From Acetobacter oryzoeni (GTDB taxonomy: Bacteria > Pseudomonadota > Alphaproteobacteria > Acetobacterales > Acetobacteraceae): a stretch of DNA of 64,000 nucleotides. Shown here piece after piece: positions 40,412 through 53,807 of this stretch. A model generated the notes under the pieces. The model was not told where the DNA came from. It did no database searches and was given only the letters and a program-made list of their open reading frames with translations. Numbering within the stretch: position 1 is the stretch's first letter; each line of letters begins with the position of its first letter. The translations under genes were made by a program, and so were the position numbers. The stretch covers positions 1,888,001 to 1,952,000 of the forward strand of contig NZ_CP042808.1 of assembly GCF_004014775.2 (NCBI RefSeq), in the 5' to 3' direction.

Positions 40412-41926
40412 ATGACACTCAACCTGACCGTTCCACCCCAAACACATGCTGATTTTTCCCCAAAAATCACAGTCATTGGTGTTGGCGGTGGGGGAACGAA
40501 CGCAGTTGACAACATGATTGCGTCCAACCTGCAGGGTGTTGATTTTGTTGTTGCCAACACAGATGCCCAGAGCCTTGAAAAAAGTCTGGCAGATAGCCGA
40601 ATCCAGCTTGGCCCACATCTCACCCACGGTTTGGGTGCCGGTGCAAAGCCAGAAGTAGGCCGCGCGGCGGCAGAAGAAGCTGCAGATGAAATTGCCCGGT
40701 ATCTGGATGGCGCTCACATGGTTTTTATCACCACCGGCATGGGTGGTGGCACGGGCACAGGGGCAGCCCCTGTTATTGCCCGCATGGCGCGTGAGCGGAA
40801 TATTCTGACCATTGGCGTTGTCAGTAAGCCTTTCGCTTACGAAGGCAAACGCCGCGGGCGCGTTGCTGATGAAGGTATCAAGGAACTTCAGCAGTATGTT
40901 GATACGCTGATTGTTATTCCCAACCAGAACCTTTTCCGTATTGCTAACGAACGCACCACCCTGCGCGAAGCCTATCAACTGGCTGACCAGGTGCTCAACA
41001 TGGGCGTGCGCGGCGTAACCGATCTGATGATGGACCGCGGTTACGTTAACTTGGATTTTGCCGATATTCGCAGCGTTATGGCTGAAATGGGCAAAGCCAT
41101 GATGGGCACGGGTGAAGGCGAAGGTGAGAACCGCGCCGTAGAAGCTGCCGAAGCTGCCATTTCCAACCCGCTGCTGGAAGACACCTGCATGTCTACCGCA
41201 AAGGGCCTGCTGGTGAACGTAACCGGTGGCGAAGACATGACCTTCTTTGAAGCCGAAGAAGCGTTTAACCGTGTTTGCCGCGAAGTGCCTGAAGATGCGA
41301 ACATGATCTTCGGTACTGTTATTGATGAAAAGATGAGCGGCCGTATCCGGGTATCCGTGGTTGCCACGGGCATTGATATGCCTTCCGATTCGGCAGATCG
41401 CCCGCATCTGGTTGCTGTTGAAGGTGAAGCTCAGGCAGAACAGCCGCAGGCTGCTGTTGGTGGTGCCGCTGCACCCGCGCCGGCAGCTTCTCCTGTTCCG
41501 CCCACAACCACGCAGGCTGCCCCTACCGCGCAGGCTACTGCCGCACCGCAACATGCTCAGCTCTTTCAGCCTGCTGGTGCCAATAATGTTTCTGCACCAC
41601 CTGCACATACGGTGCCGGTGCAGGCTGCTCCAGCTGCCGCACCTAGCCAACCCCAGCAACTGCGCCCGGCTGTATCCCCCCGCGCCGGCTTGTTTACAGA
41701 AACACCACGCCAGCCTTCCGCAGCACCTCAGCAGCAGGAAGCACCCGCTCATCGTAGCCTGTTTGGCCGCGTAACCGGCGCGTTCCGTCGCAATGCTGCT
41801 GATGCAGCACGGCAGGAACCAAACGCTCAGCCTCGCCCGACCATCAGCCAAGCTGATCAGGGTTCTGGCCTGCGTTCTGGTGAAGGAGATTCCGGCCTGG
41901 AAATTCCGACCTTCCTGCGCCGTTAA
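40412..41926 (+). CDS. ftsZ: Cell division protein FtsZ
   Basis: 504 aa. Tubulin-like GTPase that forms the Z ring. [11 protein letters not shown] near residue 28 and the signature [10 protein letters not shown] near 112 bind GTP; NLDFADI is the T7-loop region. The globular core ends near residue 325. A linker of about 165 Ala/Pro/Gln-rich residues follows, then the C-terminal peptide [10 protein letters not shown] that contacts FtsA. Long linkers are usual in alphaproteobacteria. Ribosome site CGGGAG before ATG 40412. A strong terminator follows at 41949. Confidence 0.98.
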   Translation: MTLNLTVPPQTHADFSPKITVIGVGGGGTNAVDNMIASNLQGVDFVVANTDAQSLEKSLADSRIQLGPHLTHGLGAGAKPEVGRAAAEEAADEIARYLDGAHMVFITTGMGGGTGTGAAPVIARMARERNILTIGVVSKPFAYEGKRRGRVADEGIKELQQYVDTLIVIPNQNLFRIANERTTLREAYQLADQVLNMGVRGVTDLMMDRGYVNLDFADIRSVMAEMGKAMMGTGEGEGENRAVEAAEAAISNPLLEDTCMSTAKGLLVNVTGGEDMTFFEAEEAFNRVCREVPEDANMIFGTVIDEKMSGRIRVSVVATGIDMPSDSADRPHLVAVEGEAQAEQPQAAVGGAAAPAPAASPVPPTTTQAAPTAQATAAPQHAQLFQPAGANNVSAPPAHTVPVQAAPAAAPSQPQQLRPAVSPRAGLFTETPRQPSAAPQQQEAPAHRSLFGRVTGAFRRNAADAARQEPNAQPRPTISQADQGSGLRSGEGDSGLEIPTFLRR

Positions 41927-41948
41927 TTTTTTACACTTTACTCTATAA

Positions 41949-41981
41949 ATGCGTCGCCTTTCACGAGGCGGCGCATTTTTT
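41949..41981 (+). terminator. Rho-independent terminator after ftsZ
   Basis: Arms 41949-41958 and 41967-41976 form 10 pairs with one G-U around an 8-nt loop, followed by a T-rich tract to 41981. It marks the end of the main dcw transcript; lpxC then has to use its own promoter or read-through. Confidence 0.88.
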
Positions 41982-42003
41982 ATGTAATAGATGGCAATAA
42001 TCG

Positions 42004-42033
42004 TTGACTGGCTTCAACCAGAAACAAGCTTTA
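42004..42033 (+). promoter_or_regulatory. Possible lpxC promoter
   Basis: TTGACT at 42004-42009 matches a -35 box. About 18 bp later GCTTTA gives a poor -10 box. The site falls between the ftsZ terminator and lpxC, where a promoter is needed. The evidence is position and a partial consensus only. Confidence 0.3.
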
Positions 42034-42079
42034 GCGTTGTTTTAACTTTCTATCTACGCAAGCATAGGATGCCCAGATA

Positions 42080-43060
42080 ATGGACGGTCTGCTAAGGGAG
42101 CCACTCCTGTATTCCGATATTGTAGAAAGCCCAGCATCTTTTATGCGTTCTGTTAGGAAAGCCCCGTCTGCTTTGCAGCATACGCTGCGTCATGCCATTT
42201 CGTGCACTGGCACTGGGTTGCATACAGGGCAATCCATCCGCATGAGCTTACATCCTGCGCCTGCCGGACATGGAATTGTATTCCAGCGCACAGATCTCCC
42301 CAATGCGGCCCCTATTGCAGCACGATATGACAATGTTTTGGAAACACGCCTGAGCACCGTTTTGGGTGAAGCGCAGCACCCAGAAAACCGGGTGGCTACG
42401 GTTGAACATCTTATGGCAGCCCTGAACGGCTGCGGCGTAGATAATGCACTCATTCTGATTGACGGCCCAGAAACTCCAGTTTTTGATGGGTCTGCCGCCG
42501 ATTTTGTATTTCTGCTGGATTGTGCCGGGCGGAAAGCACAGGATGCCCCACGTCGTTTTATTGAAGTCTGCAAACCCATTCGCATTTGCCACAATGATTC
42601 ATGGGCCGAACTGCACCCTACCGCAGGCCACCATCTCCATCTTTCTCTGAGCATTGATTTTCCGGCAAAAGCCATTGGCCAGCAAAGCTATAGTGCAGAG
42701 CTTACACCGTGGTCTTTCCGGCATGAGCTGGCAAACAGCCGCACCTTTACCCTTAAAGCAGAAATTGAAGCCCTTCACCGTGCCGGACTGGCACGCGGTG
42801 GCTCACTCAACAATGCCATTGTGGTGGATGATGACCATATTCTAAATCCCTCAGGCCTTCGCAAACCGGACGAGTTTATCCGTCATAAGGTTATGGATGC
42901 AGTGGGAGATCTTTATCTTGCAGGCGGTGTATTACTGGGAGAGTTCCGCGGCCACAGATCTGGCCATGCCTTGAACAATCAGGTGCTGCGCGCTCTTTTT
43001 GCAGACCAGAATGCGTGGCGTGATATCACCACATCCCTCCCCGCAGCGTCTGCCGCCTGA
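42080..43060 (+). CDS. lpxC: UDP-3-O-acyl-GlcNAc deacetylase
   Basis: 326 aa. Zinc enzyme of the first committed step of lipid A synthesis. TGTGLHTGQ near the start, VEHLMAAL with a zinc-binding His, and the C-terminal HKVMDAVGDL, with zinc His and Asp, are present; FRGHRSGHALNN carries the catalytic His. ATG 42080 has AGGA at a workable distance; Met22 is an alternative start that would remove a non-conserved leader. Its place after ftsZ is the usual proteobacterial order. Confidence 0.96.
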   Translation: MDGLLREPLLYSDIVESPASFMRSVRKAPSALQHTLRHAISCTGTGLHTGQSIRMSLHPAPAGHGIVFQRTDLPNAAPIAARYDNVLETRLSTVLGEAQHPENRVATVEHLMAALNGCGVDNALILIDGPETPVFDGSAADFVFLLDCAGRKAQDAPRRFIEVCKPIRICHNDSWAELHPTAGHHLHLSLSIDFPAKAIGQQSYSAELTPWSFRHELANSRTFTLKAEIEALHRAGLARGGSLNNAIVVDDDHILNPSGLRKPDEFIRHKVMDAVGDLYLAGGVLLGEFRGHRSGHALNNQVLRALFADQNAWRDITTSLPAASAA

Positions 43061-43156
43061 TGCCTTTTTGGCGCAATAACGAATCAATAGCTGTTTCATT
43101 GCTTTTCTTGCGCAGTGGGCATGCTATAAGATGCCGTCTCTAAATGAAGAGCCGGT

Positions 43157-44194
43157 ATGTCTGATATTTGCATTAAACCACAGTTGCTTCGCCACGTTCT
43201 GCCCCGCGTGCTTTCAGTTGCCCTGCTGACAAGCTTGGCAGGCTGTGGCTTGTTTAATGAAAACAAGAAGCTTCCGCCGGCTCCCAAAATTGCTGCGCCT
43301 GAAACGCTTTACAATAACGGCATTGATGCCCTGCGTACCAGGCGCTATGCCCTTGCGGCTTCAGAGTTTGAAACGCTGCAGCAGAATTACCCATACTCTG
43401 GTTACATTGCGAATGCCCAGCTTATGGAAGGCTATGCGTATTACCTGAAAGGGAAATACCCTGAAGCCGTGCAGCAGCTTAACCGCTTTATTAGCCTACA
43501 CCCCACCAGCTCAGATTCAGCTTACGCTTATTACCTGCGCGCATTGTGCTTTTATGAGCAGATTGCAGACGTCCAGCGCGATCAGCAGGGCACCGCTGAA
43601 TCCATGGATGCGCTGGAAGAAGTGGTTACACGCTTTCCACAATCCAAATACGCACGTGATGCGCAGCTAAAAATTGATCTTTGCCGAGACCATCTGGCCG
43701 GTAAGGAAATGCTAGTTGGCCGCTATTATCAGCGCGAGAAAAACTACGAAGGCGCCATCAACCGCTACCAACGTGTGGTGCAGGATTTCCAGACCACCAA
43801 CCATGTGCCCGAAGCTTTGGAACGTATGGTGGAAGTGTATCTGGATCTGGGCCTAACAGATCAGGCGCGTAAATCTGCCATTGTGCTGGGGTACAACTAT
43901 CCCGGTAGCAAATGGTATCGGTATGCCTACGATAACCTGCACCGTTATCATTTGCTGACAGATAAGTTCCCTATTCCCGGTAAAGTTGTTTCCGCATCCG
44001 ACATGCCAAAAGATGCAGAACCCGGAACGGCTGGCGCCAAAAAAGGTACGGCCATGGAACCAGATGCTCTGGCAACAGATACGCGGAATGAAAACACGCA
44101 GCCGCAGGCCATGCCTATCAAGGCAGCACCTGTTACGCCTGTAAAAGCCGAACCTACAGCGCCGGCGGATTCTGCAGGCTCACCTCCAAAATAA
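43157..44194 (+). CDS. bamD: Outer-membrane assembly lipoprotein BamD
   Basis: 345 aa, longer than the usual 240-280. The N-terminal export signal ends at lipobox LAGC with Cys30 as the lipidated residue. TPR-like helices at about 45-270 (ALAASEFETLQ, YPYSGYIANAQ, EAVQQLNRF) match BamD. It works with BamA in folding outer-membrane proteins. The last 60 residues are Ala/Pro/Lys/Thr-rich and probably disordered. It comes before recN in this cluster, as in related genomes. Confidence 0.94.
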   Translation: MSDICIKPQLLRHVLPRVLSVALLTSLAGCGLFNENKKLPPAPKIAAPETLYNNGIDALRTRRYALAASEFETLQQNYPYSGYIANAQLMEGYAYYLKGKYPEAVQQLNRFISLHPTSSDSAYAYYLRALCFYEQIADVQRDQQGTAESMDALEEVVTRFPQSKYARDAQLKIDLCRDHLAGKEMLVGRYYQREKNYEGAINRYQRVVQDFQTTNHVPEALERMVEVYLDLGLTDQARKSAIVLGYNYPGSKWYRYAYDNLHRYHLLTDKFPIPGKVVSASDMPKDAEPGTAGAKKGTAMEPDALATDTRNENTQPQAMPIKAAPVTPVKAEPTAPADSAGSPPK

Positions 44195-44351
44195 AGAACA
44201 TATAGAGAACATTTTTCTGGCGGCTTGTGCCTGAAATGAGTATTGTGCGTTTGCCGCCCCATGCGGGCGGGGCAAGCAGGAAGCTATTGGCTTTTGTGTT
44301 TTGCCGTCTTTCCTGTCATTTGGGCGCAAGCCCGGAAAACCGGATGCCATT

Positions 44352-48165
<3,814 letters not shown>

Positions 48166-48388
48166 CGGGGCGTTGCACACGTTTTTTTGTATTCTGATAC
48201 AAAAGAGAGATTGCCCACCCAGCAAAACTGCGCCATGCTACCTTCCAACGAAGGGATGGATTACCAAAGTCGTCCAAAACCAAGAATAAAAATAGCACGC
48301 AGGCCAGCCTATCGCCCCGTTATCTCCTTTTCCTCCCCTCGGTCGGGGCTTTTGGCTTTACTGTATGCAGGAATGAAGTGAACGGCAC

Positions 48389-51064
48389 ATGACCAAGTGG
48401 ATCTACAGTTTCGGCGCAGGCCAGAGCGAAGGCAACGCCGGGATGCGCAATCTCCTCGGCGGTAAGGGAGCCAATCTGGCAGAAATGGCCAATATCGGCC
48501 TGCCCGTCCCCCCCGGATTTACCATTACCACTGAAGTCTGCACGGCGTTCTACGAAAACGGACGGAAATACCCGGCTGAGCTGGAATCCCAGCTTGAAGA
48601 AGCTATGGGTCTGGTTGAAAAAGCCATGGGCCTGCGCTTTGGCGATGCCAATGCCCCCCTGCTTGTTTCTGTCCGTTCTGGCGCACGTGTTTCCATGCCC
48701 GGCATGATGGATACAGTTCTCAACCTGGGGCTGAATGACAGCACCGTTGAAGGGCTTGTAAAATCATCCGGTGATGCCCGGTTTGCATGGGATAGCTACC
48801 GCCGCTTCATTCAGATGTACGGCTCTGTTGTGCTGGGTGTTGCCCACCACCGCTTTGAAGATCTGCTTGAGCAGATCAAGCGTGCCATCGGCAAAGATGA
48901 CGATACGTCTCTGAGCGCTGAAGAATGGCAGGAAGTCGTTAAAGGCTACAAACAGATTGTTCTGCAGGAAACCGGCACCGCCTTTCCTGAAAGCCCGAAG
49001 GAACAGCTTTGGGGCGCCATTGGGGCCGTGTTTGGCTCATGGATGAACCCACGCGCCAACACCTACCGCAAGCTGCATGATATTCCGGCAAGCTGGGGCA
49101 CGGCTGTTAACGTGCAGTCCATGGTGTTCGGCAACATGGGTGATGATTGTGCCACCGGTGTCTGCTTCACGCGTGATCCTTCCACCGGTGAAAACATTTT
49201 CTACGGTGAATACCTGATTAACGCGCAGGGTGAAGACGTTGTGGCTGGTATCCGCACACCGCAGCCCATGGCTGCATCTCGTGCGGCTGAAGGCCAGGTG
49301 CCTATGGAAAAGGCCCTACCCAACGCGTATCAGGAACTGCTGAAAGTGCGCGATCTGCTGGAACGCCACTACCGCGATATGCAGGACATCGAGTTCACGG
49401 TGCAGGCCAACAAGCTGTACCTGCTCCAGACTCGTTCGGGCAAACGCACTGCCGCCGCTGCTTTGCGCATTGCCATTGATATGGCCAAGGAAAACCTGAT
49501 CACGCAGGAAGAAGCCGTTAACCGCGTGCCACCTGCATCTCTTGATCAGCTCCTGCACCCTGTGCTGGACCCCAAGGCAGAACGTCAGCTTCTAACCCGC
49601 GGCCTTCCCGCTTCTCCGGGGGCGGCAACAGGCGTGATCGCGTTCTCTGCCGAGGACGTGGAAGACCGTGCTGCCAAAGGTGAAGATGTTATTCTGGTGC
49701 GGGTTGAAACCTCCCCGGAAGACGTGCACGGCATGCACGCTGCCCGCGGTGTGCTAACAACACGCGGCGGCATGACATCCCACGCAGCCGTGGTGGCCCG
49801 TGGCATGGGCCGCGTGTGCGTAGCCGGTGCTGGCAGCATTACTGTGGATTACAAAGCCCAGACCATGACAGTGGATGGTCATACGCTCAAAGCAGGTGAC
49901 TGGCTAACGCTGGATGGCGGCACGGGTGCTGTTTACAAAGGCCGTGTTCCCACCATTCCGCCAACACTCTCAGGTGACTTTGCAACTCTTATGGGGTGGG
50001 CCGATTCCATCCGTCGCCTTGGTGTGCGCGCCAATGCTGAAACACCAGAAGATGCGGCAACAGCCCGTCGTTTTGGGGCTGAAGGTATTGGTCTGTGCCG
50101 CACAGAGCACATGTTCTTTGGCCCGGATCGGATTGGCCATGTGCGCCAGATGATCATGGCGGATGACAAAGCCACACGCGCCAAGGCCATTAACGCGCTT
50201 CTGCCCTTCCAGCGGAGTGATTTTACAGAACTGTTCCGCATTATGGCGGGGCTGCCTGTTACCATTCGTCTGCTTGATCCGCCGCTGCACGAGTTCCTGC
50301 CGCATGGTGAAGCAGAGCTGGAAGAAGTTGCCAAAGCGCTTGGGCAGGATGTTGAAACCCTGCGGGCTCGCCGTTCTGCGCTATCTGAAGCCAACCCAAT
50401 GCTGGGCCACCGTGGCTGCCGTCTGGGTATTACATACCCCGAAATCTACGCCATGCAGGTGCGTGCCATTGCAGAAGCGGCTCTTGATATCGCCAAGGAA
50501 ACAGGCAAGCCTGTTGCCCCGGAAATCATGATCCCGCTGATTGGCACAAAAGCAGAGCTGGATCTGGTGCGTAAAACCTGTGAAACCGCCATTGCTGACG
50601 TTCTTGCTGAACGCAAAGCAGAGCTGTCTTACAAGATCGGCACCATGATTGAGCTGCCACGCGCAGCCATTACGGCAGACCAGATTGCACAGAGTGCAGA
50701 CTTCTTCTCCTTCGGCACAAACGATCTGACACAGACCACCCTTGGCCTCTCCCGCGATGATGCTGGCTCCTTCCTGCCAGAATACGTGGAAAAAGGGTTG
50801 CTGCCGCAGGATCCGTTTGTTTCGATCGACCGCGAAGGCGTTGGCGCACTGGTGCGTATGGGTGTTGAAAAAGGCCGCGCCACCAAGCCTGACATCAAAC
50901 TGGGCATCTGTGGTGAACATGGGGGCGATCCGCTTTCCATCTCCTTCTTTGAGGAAGTTGGACTGGATTACGTTTCCTGCTCCCCCTTCCGGGTGCCCGT
51001 TGCCAGATTGGCCGCAGCACAGGCCGCACTGGCTGCCAAAAATAACAAGGCCGTAAAAGCCTGA
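48389..51064 (+). CDS. ppdK: Pyruvate, phosphate dikinase
   Basis: 891 aa. Converts pyruvate, ATP and phosphate to PEP, AMP and diphosphate. N-terminal nucleotide domain (GGKGANLAEM), the swivelling phosphohistidine domain with GGMTSHAAV (catalytic His465; regulatory Thr463 two residues before), and a C-terminal PEP/pyruvate TIM barrel with catalytic Cys841 in GICGEHGG. In acetic acid bacteria this lets cells make PEP from lactate or ethanol-derived pyruvate. The regulator is the next gene. Confidence 0.97.
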   Translation: MTKWIYSFGAGQSEGNAGMRNLLGGKGANLAEMANIGLPVPPGFTITTEVCTAFYENGRKYPAELESQLEEAMGLVEKAMGLRFGDANAPLLVSVRSGARVSMPGMMDTVLNLGLNDSTVEGLVKSSGDARFAWDSYRRFIQMYGSVVLGVAHHRFEDLLEQIKRAIGKDDDTSLSAEEWQEVVKGYKQIVLQETGTAFPESPKEQLWGAIGAVFGSWMNPRANTYRKLHDIPASWGTAVNVQSMVFGNMGDDCATGVCFTRDPSTGENIFYGEYLINAQGEDVVAGIRTPQPMAASRAAEGQVPMEKALPNAYQELLKVRDLLERHYRDMQDIEFTVQANKLYLLQTRSGKRTAAAALRIAIDMAKENLITQEEAVNRVPPASLDQLLHPVLDPKAERQLLTRGLPASPGAATGVIAFSAEDVEDRAAKGEDVILVRVETSPEDVHGMHAARGVLTTRGGMTSHAAVVARGMGRVCVAGAGSITVDYKAQTMTVDGHTLKAGDWLTLDGGTGAVYKGRVPTIPPTLSGDFATLMGWADSIRRLGVRANAETPEDAATARRFGAEGIGLCRTEHMFFGPDRIGHVRQMIMADDKATRAKAINALLPFQRSDFTELFRIMAGLPVTIRLLDPPLHEFLPHGEAELEEVAKALGQDVETLRARRSALSEANPMLGHRGCRLGITYPEIYAMQVRAIAEAALDIAKETGKPVAPEIMIPLIGTKAELDLVRKTCETAIADVLAERKAELSYKIGTMIELPRAAITADQIAQSADFFSFGTNDLTQTTLGLSRDDAGSFLPEYVEKGLLPQDPFVSIDREGVGALVRMGVEKGRATKPDIKLGICGEHGGDPLSISFFEEVGLDYVSCSPFRVPVARLAAAQAALAAKNNKAVKA

Positions 51065-51073
51065 ACGAAAAGG

Positions 51074-51102
51074 TGGCCGCCTCTCACCGAGGCGGCCATT
51101 TT
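51074..51102 (+). terminator. Hairpin with T-run between ppdK and its regulator
   Basis: A perfect 10-bp stem (51074-51083 with 51089-51098), a 5-nt loop and TTTT. It would lower regulator expression relative to ppdK, which suits a catalytic regulator needed in small amounts. It also lies close to the regulator's start and may cover its ribosome site. Confidence 0.75.
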
Positions 51103-51114
51103 CAAATCCAGATC

Positions 51115-51939
51115 ATGCAAAAAAAAATCACGCTCCACCTTGTCTCCGAAGCAACGGGCCAGACGCTGGATTCTGTTGCCCGCGCCTGTATTGCGCAGTT
51201 TCCCAATACAGAGGTGCATCTGCGCCACTGGAACCTTATTCGCACGCAGCTTCAGCTCCGCCGGGTTTTGCGGCATATCGCGCTAGACCGTGGGCCTGTG
51301 ATGTCTTCATTAACAGACCCGACCTTGCAGGCTGATATGGAAGCTGGCTGCGCAAGCCTACAGGTAAGACTGTTGGACGTGCTGGATAATGCCCTCCACT
51401 TTCTGACGGAAGAAACGGGCGAAGAAGCGACACGTCATCCGGGTGGCCAGTACATCATGGATGAAAACTACTACCAGCGTATTGAAGCCATGCATTATGT
51501 GCTGGCGCATGATGATGGGCAGGAAACCAAGGGCCTGAACGAAGCAGATGTTATTCTGGTTGGTGTTTCGCGCGTTTCCAAAACACCTACATGCTTCTAT
51601 CTGGCAAACCGGGGCCTAAAAGCCGCCAATGTGCCCTTGGTTATGGGCATTGAGCCACCGCAGGATCTGTTCACAACAGATAAACCCGTTATTGGCCTTA
51701 CAATAGACCCGGAACGTCTGATTGAAATTCGCCGTAATCGGCTGTCTCAGATGGTGCCATCCAAGGCCAAGATCGATCCGGTAGCAGATTACGCCTATAT
51801 TGATCTGGAAAAGGTGCAGGAAGAACTGCACTGGGCGCGCCGCTTATGCCGCCGCCATAACTGGCCGGTTATTGATGTTACCCGCCGGTCTATTGAGGAA
51901 ACATCCGCTGCTATTCTGGATCTGATTTCCGCTGGGTAA
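51115..51939 (+). CDS. ppsR: PPDK regulatory protein (bifunctional kinase/phosphorylase)
   Basis: 274 aa, DUF299 family. It phosphorylates the Thr next to the catalytic His of PPDK with ADP as donor, switching PPDK off, and reverses this by phosphorolysis. The P-loop-like GVSRVSKTPT lies at residues 150-159. Start ATG 51115 gives the family opening KKITLHLVSEATGQTLD. Immediately next to ppdK, which is the expected partner; the PEP synthase type has a different neighbour. Confidence 0.95.
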   Translation: MQKKITLHLVSEATGQTLDSVARACIAQFPNTEVHLRHWNLIRTQLQLRRVLRHIALDRGPVMSSLTDPTLQADMEAGCASLQVRLLDVLDNALHFLTEETGEEATRHPGGQYIMDENYYQRIEAMHYVLAHDDGQETKGLNEADVILVGVSRVSKTPTCFYLANRGLKAANVPLVMGIEPPQDLFTTDKPVIGLTIDPERLIEIRRNRLSQMVPSKAKIDPVADYAYIDLEKVQEELHWARRLCRRHNWPVIDVTRRSIEETSAAILDLISAG

Positions 51940-51944
51940 AAATA

Positions 51945-51980
51945 CCTTCTTCTTTCTGATATGACCCAGAAAGAAGAAGG
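51945..51980. terminator. Perfect 14-bp bidirectional terminator hairpin
   Basis: CCTTCTTCTTTCTG at 51945-51958 pairs perfectly with 51967-51980 around an 8-nt loop. It sits between the convergent regulator gene and the small secreted-protein gene and can serve both. Confidence 0.8.
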
Positions 51981-51989
51981 AAACCCGTT

Positions 51990-52373
51990 TTATTCAGCCA
52001 TTTCTGCTGGGGTCAGGTGTTGGATGCGTATCGCCTGCCCTTGTGCATTATAATAAATAATGCTGCTTCCACGCCGCTGCGCATAACCATCTGGCTTGCC
52101 ATCCTGTGTCCAGAATAACAGCCGATTGGCATCGGGCTGTTCCTGAACTTTATCGCCTTCTGGTTTGTAGCGATATTTGCTGAAATCTTTATGGGCACGT
52201 GGCAATGGCGGTTTGGTTGCCAACTTGTGCATATCTGCAGGGCGATGCGTTTCTGCATCGTCATCATCGCCCATCCCTTCTTCTGCCATGGCAGAAGGCA
52301 TATTCAGAACAGGCAGAGCAACTGCGCAAATACCTGCCACAACTAACCACTTCTTACGCAACACAGGCATCAT
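51990..52373 (-). CDS. Small secreted protein, unknown function
   Basis: 127 aa from ATG 52373. Residues about 1-28 form a Sec signal peptide (KKW, hydrophobic core, likely cut after SAMA). The mature part is hydrophilic, starts with an Asp-rich cluster (GDDDDAE), and ends with a segment that looks like a small beta fold (RLLFWTQDGKPDGYAQRRG, then IIYYNAQGQ). No family recognised. The longer frame from 52460 is rejected because it would place the signal peptide internally. Confidence 0.75.
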   Translation of the reverse strand: MMPVLRKKWLVVAGICAVALPVLNMPSAMAEEGMGDDDDAETHRPADMHKLATKPPLPRAHKDFSKYRYKPEGDKVQEQPDANRLLFWTQDGKPDGYAQRRGSSIIYYNAQGQAIRIQHLTPAEMAE

Positions 52374-52620
52374 GCTGCTGCTTTCCTTTTTCTGCTTCAC
52401 TGCCAACAGATATATGGTCTGGCAGCAGTGAAAGGCCATTGTTCCCATATATTGGAACAAAACGATCCTACACCCAACAGAGCAAGCCTGTTTTTCACCA
52501 TCCTGTCATGCCCTTTTACCAAAGAAACATCCTTAATAAGGCCATAACAGCGATATTCTGCGTATATATCCGCCAGAATACATGTTTGCGGGGCTTTAGG
52601 CAGGCTGTATCATCAAGCGC

Positions 52621-53220
52621 ATGACCGAAACGCTTCTCAGCCCCTTTACTCTGGAACGGGATATTAAAAAAAGCCGCTTTCTCGCCAGCGCTACGCCCAT
52701 AAACAGCATAGAAGAGGCCGAAGCTTTTATCAGCCGTATTGCTGCGGCAGGGCCAGATGCCACGCATCATTGCTGGGCATGGCAGTTTGGCCCGCACTGC
52801 CGCTGCCATGATGCCGGAGAACCATCGGGCACTGCCGGGCGGCCCATTTTACAAGTTGTTGTTGCACAAAAGCTTGATCGGGTTGCCATTGTGGTGTCGC
52901 GCTGGTTTGGCGGCATCAAGCTTGGGGCTGGCGGCCTTGTGCGCGCTTATGCGGGCACTGCGGCAGAATGTTTGCGGGAAGCCCCCAAAGAACCGCTGAT
53001 AGACCGTATCAAGCTGAGCTTTCATTGCCCGTTTTCACTTATCGGGCTGCTGCAGTCTCGTCTACCTGAATGGGGTGTTGAGGCTGACACGCCAGAATTT
53101 GATGCTCTGGGGGCCCAGTTCGTTCTTACGCTGCCAGCAGAATGGCAGGAAGGCATCACCCAACGCATCACAGACCTGACAAATGGTCAGGCCCAGATAC
53201 ACGTGGTGGAAGAAAATTAG
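52621..53220 (+). CDS. yigZ: YigZ/IMPACT family protein
   Basis: 199 aa. UPF0029 domain at about 15-125, with the motifs KKSRFLA, DAGEPSGTAG and VVSRWFGGIKLGAGGLVRAY, which define this family. A ferredoxin-like C-terminal domain follows. The E. coli member is uncharacterised; eukaryotic IMPACT modulates translation control. Its TAG overlaps the TAA of the convergent gene at 53217. Confidence 0.93.
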   Translation: MTETLLSPFTLERDIKKSRFLASATPINSIEEAEAFISRIAAAGPDATHHCWAWQFGPHCRCHDAGEPSGTAGRPILQVVVAQKLDRVAIVVSRWFGGIKLGAGGLVRAYAGTAAECLREAPKEPLIDRIKLSFHCPFSLIGLLQSRLPEWGVEADTPEFDALGAQFVLTLPAEWQEGITQRITDLTNGQAQIHVVEEN

Positions 53221-53621
53221 CGCGGGATAACCCACCCGTTGCCGGTAGAATCCCCAACCTGCCCAGAACCAAACGGCCCGCTGCTCTGATAGGCAGAACC
53301 GTATTTGGAAATATCGGAACCGGTTACCGAGTCACGATGCACCTTGGCCAGATGATCTGGATCTGCGCCATGCTGGAAATCCATAGATGGTGCATCCTGG
53401 TACCCCGGCGGCAGGTTACGATGCCCATGAACAGTCTTCTTTTCAGAAGACTGGCTCTGCTGGCCATTGGAATCGAGGCTGCCAGAACCTTCAGCAAAGG
53501 AAACATTATCATCTGGCATCAGGGCCGGATCTGCATAAGCTGCAGAAATACCAGCCATAAGGCCAAAACCAACACATATGCCCGAAAGCACCGTTACAAA
53601 CGGTTTACGCAGCTGCGCCAT
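53217..53621 (-). CDS. Small secreted protein, unknown function
   Basis: 134 aa. Clear Sec signal peptide (RKPF, then a hydrophobic stretch, AYA cleavage near residue 30). The mature part is hydrophilic and glycine/serine-rich, probably disordered, with no cysteine. It may be restricted to acetic acid bacteria, but I cannot test this here. The 3' end overlaps yigZ by 4 nt with interlocking stop codons. Confidence 0.72.
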   Translation of the reverse strand: MAQLRKPFVTVLSGICVGFGLMAGISAAYADPALMPDDNVSFAEGSGSLDSNGQQSQSSEKKTVHGHRNLPPGYQDAPSMDFQHGADPDHLAKVHRDSVTGSDISKYGSAYQSSGPFGSGQVGDSTGNGWVIPR

Positions 53622-53807
53622 TGCGCGTTACCCCGCGAAAAAATGAAAATTTACCCTGCCCGAAAAACCGTTCCAGCCGGGCTGTGCTGGTGCTATATTG
53701 CACCAACGTGGCAAAATGCCAAACCAAACGGCCATATGCCCGCCATACATTAAAGGCAGGCGCGCGCATTTGGTATAAAGATCAGATTTGCCTATTGCCG
53801 CTGTTTT

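Noticed and set aside
48330..48360. Weak CCCC/GGGG hairpin as a terminator for ligA
   Set aside because: The stem is only 4 bp with a 6-nt loop and a poor T tract, which is too weak to list.
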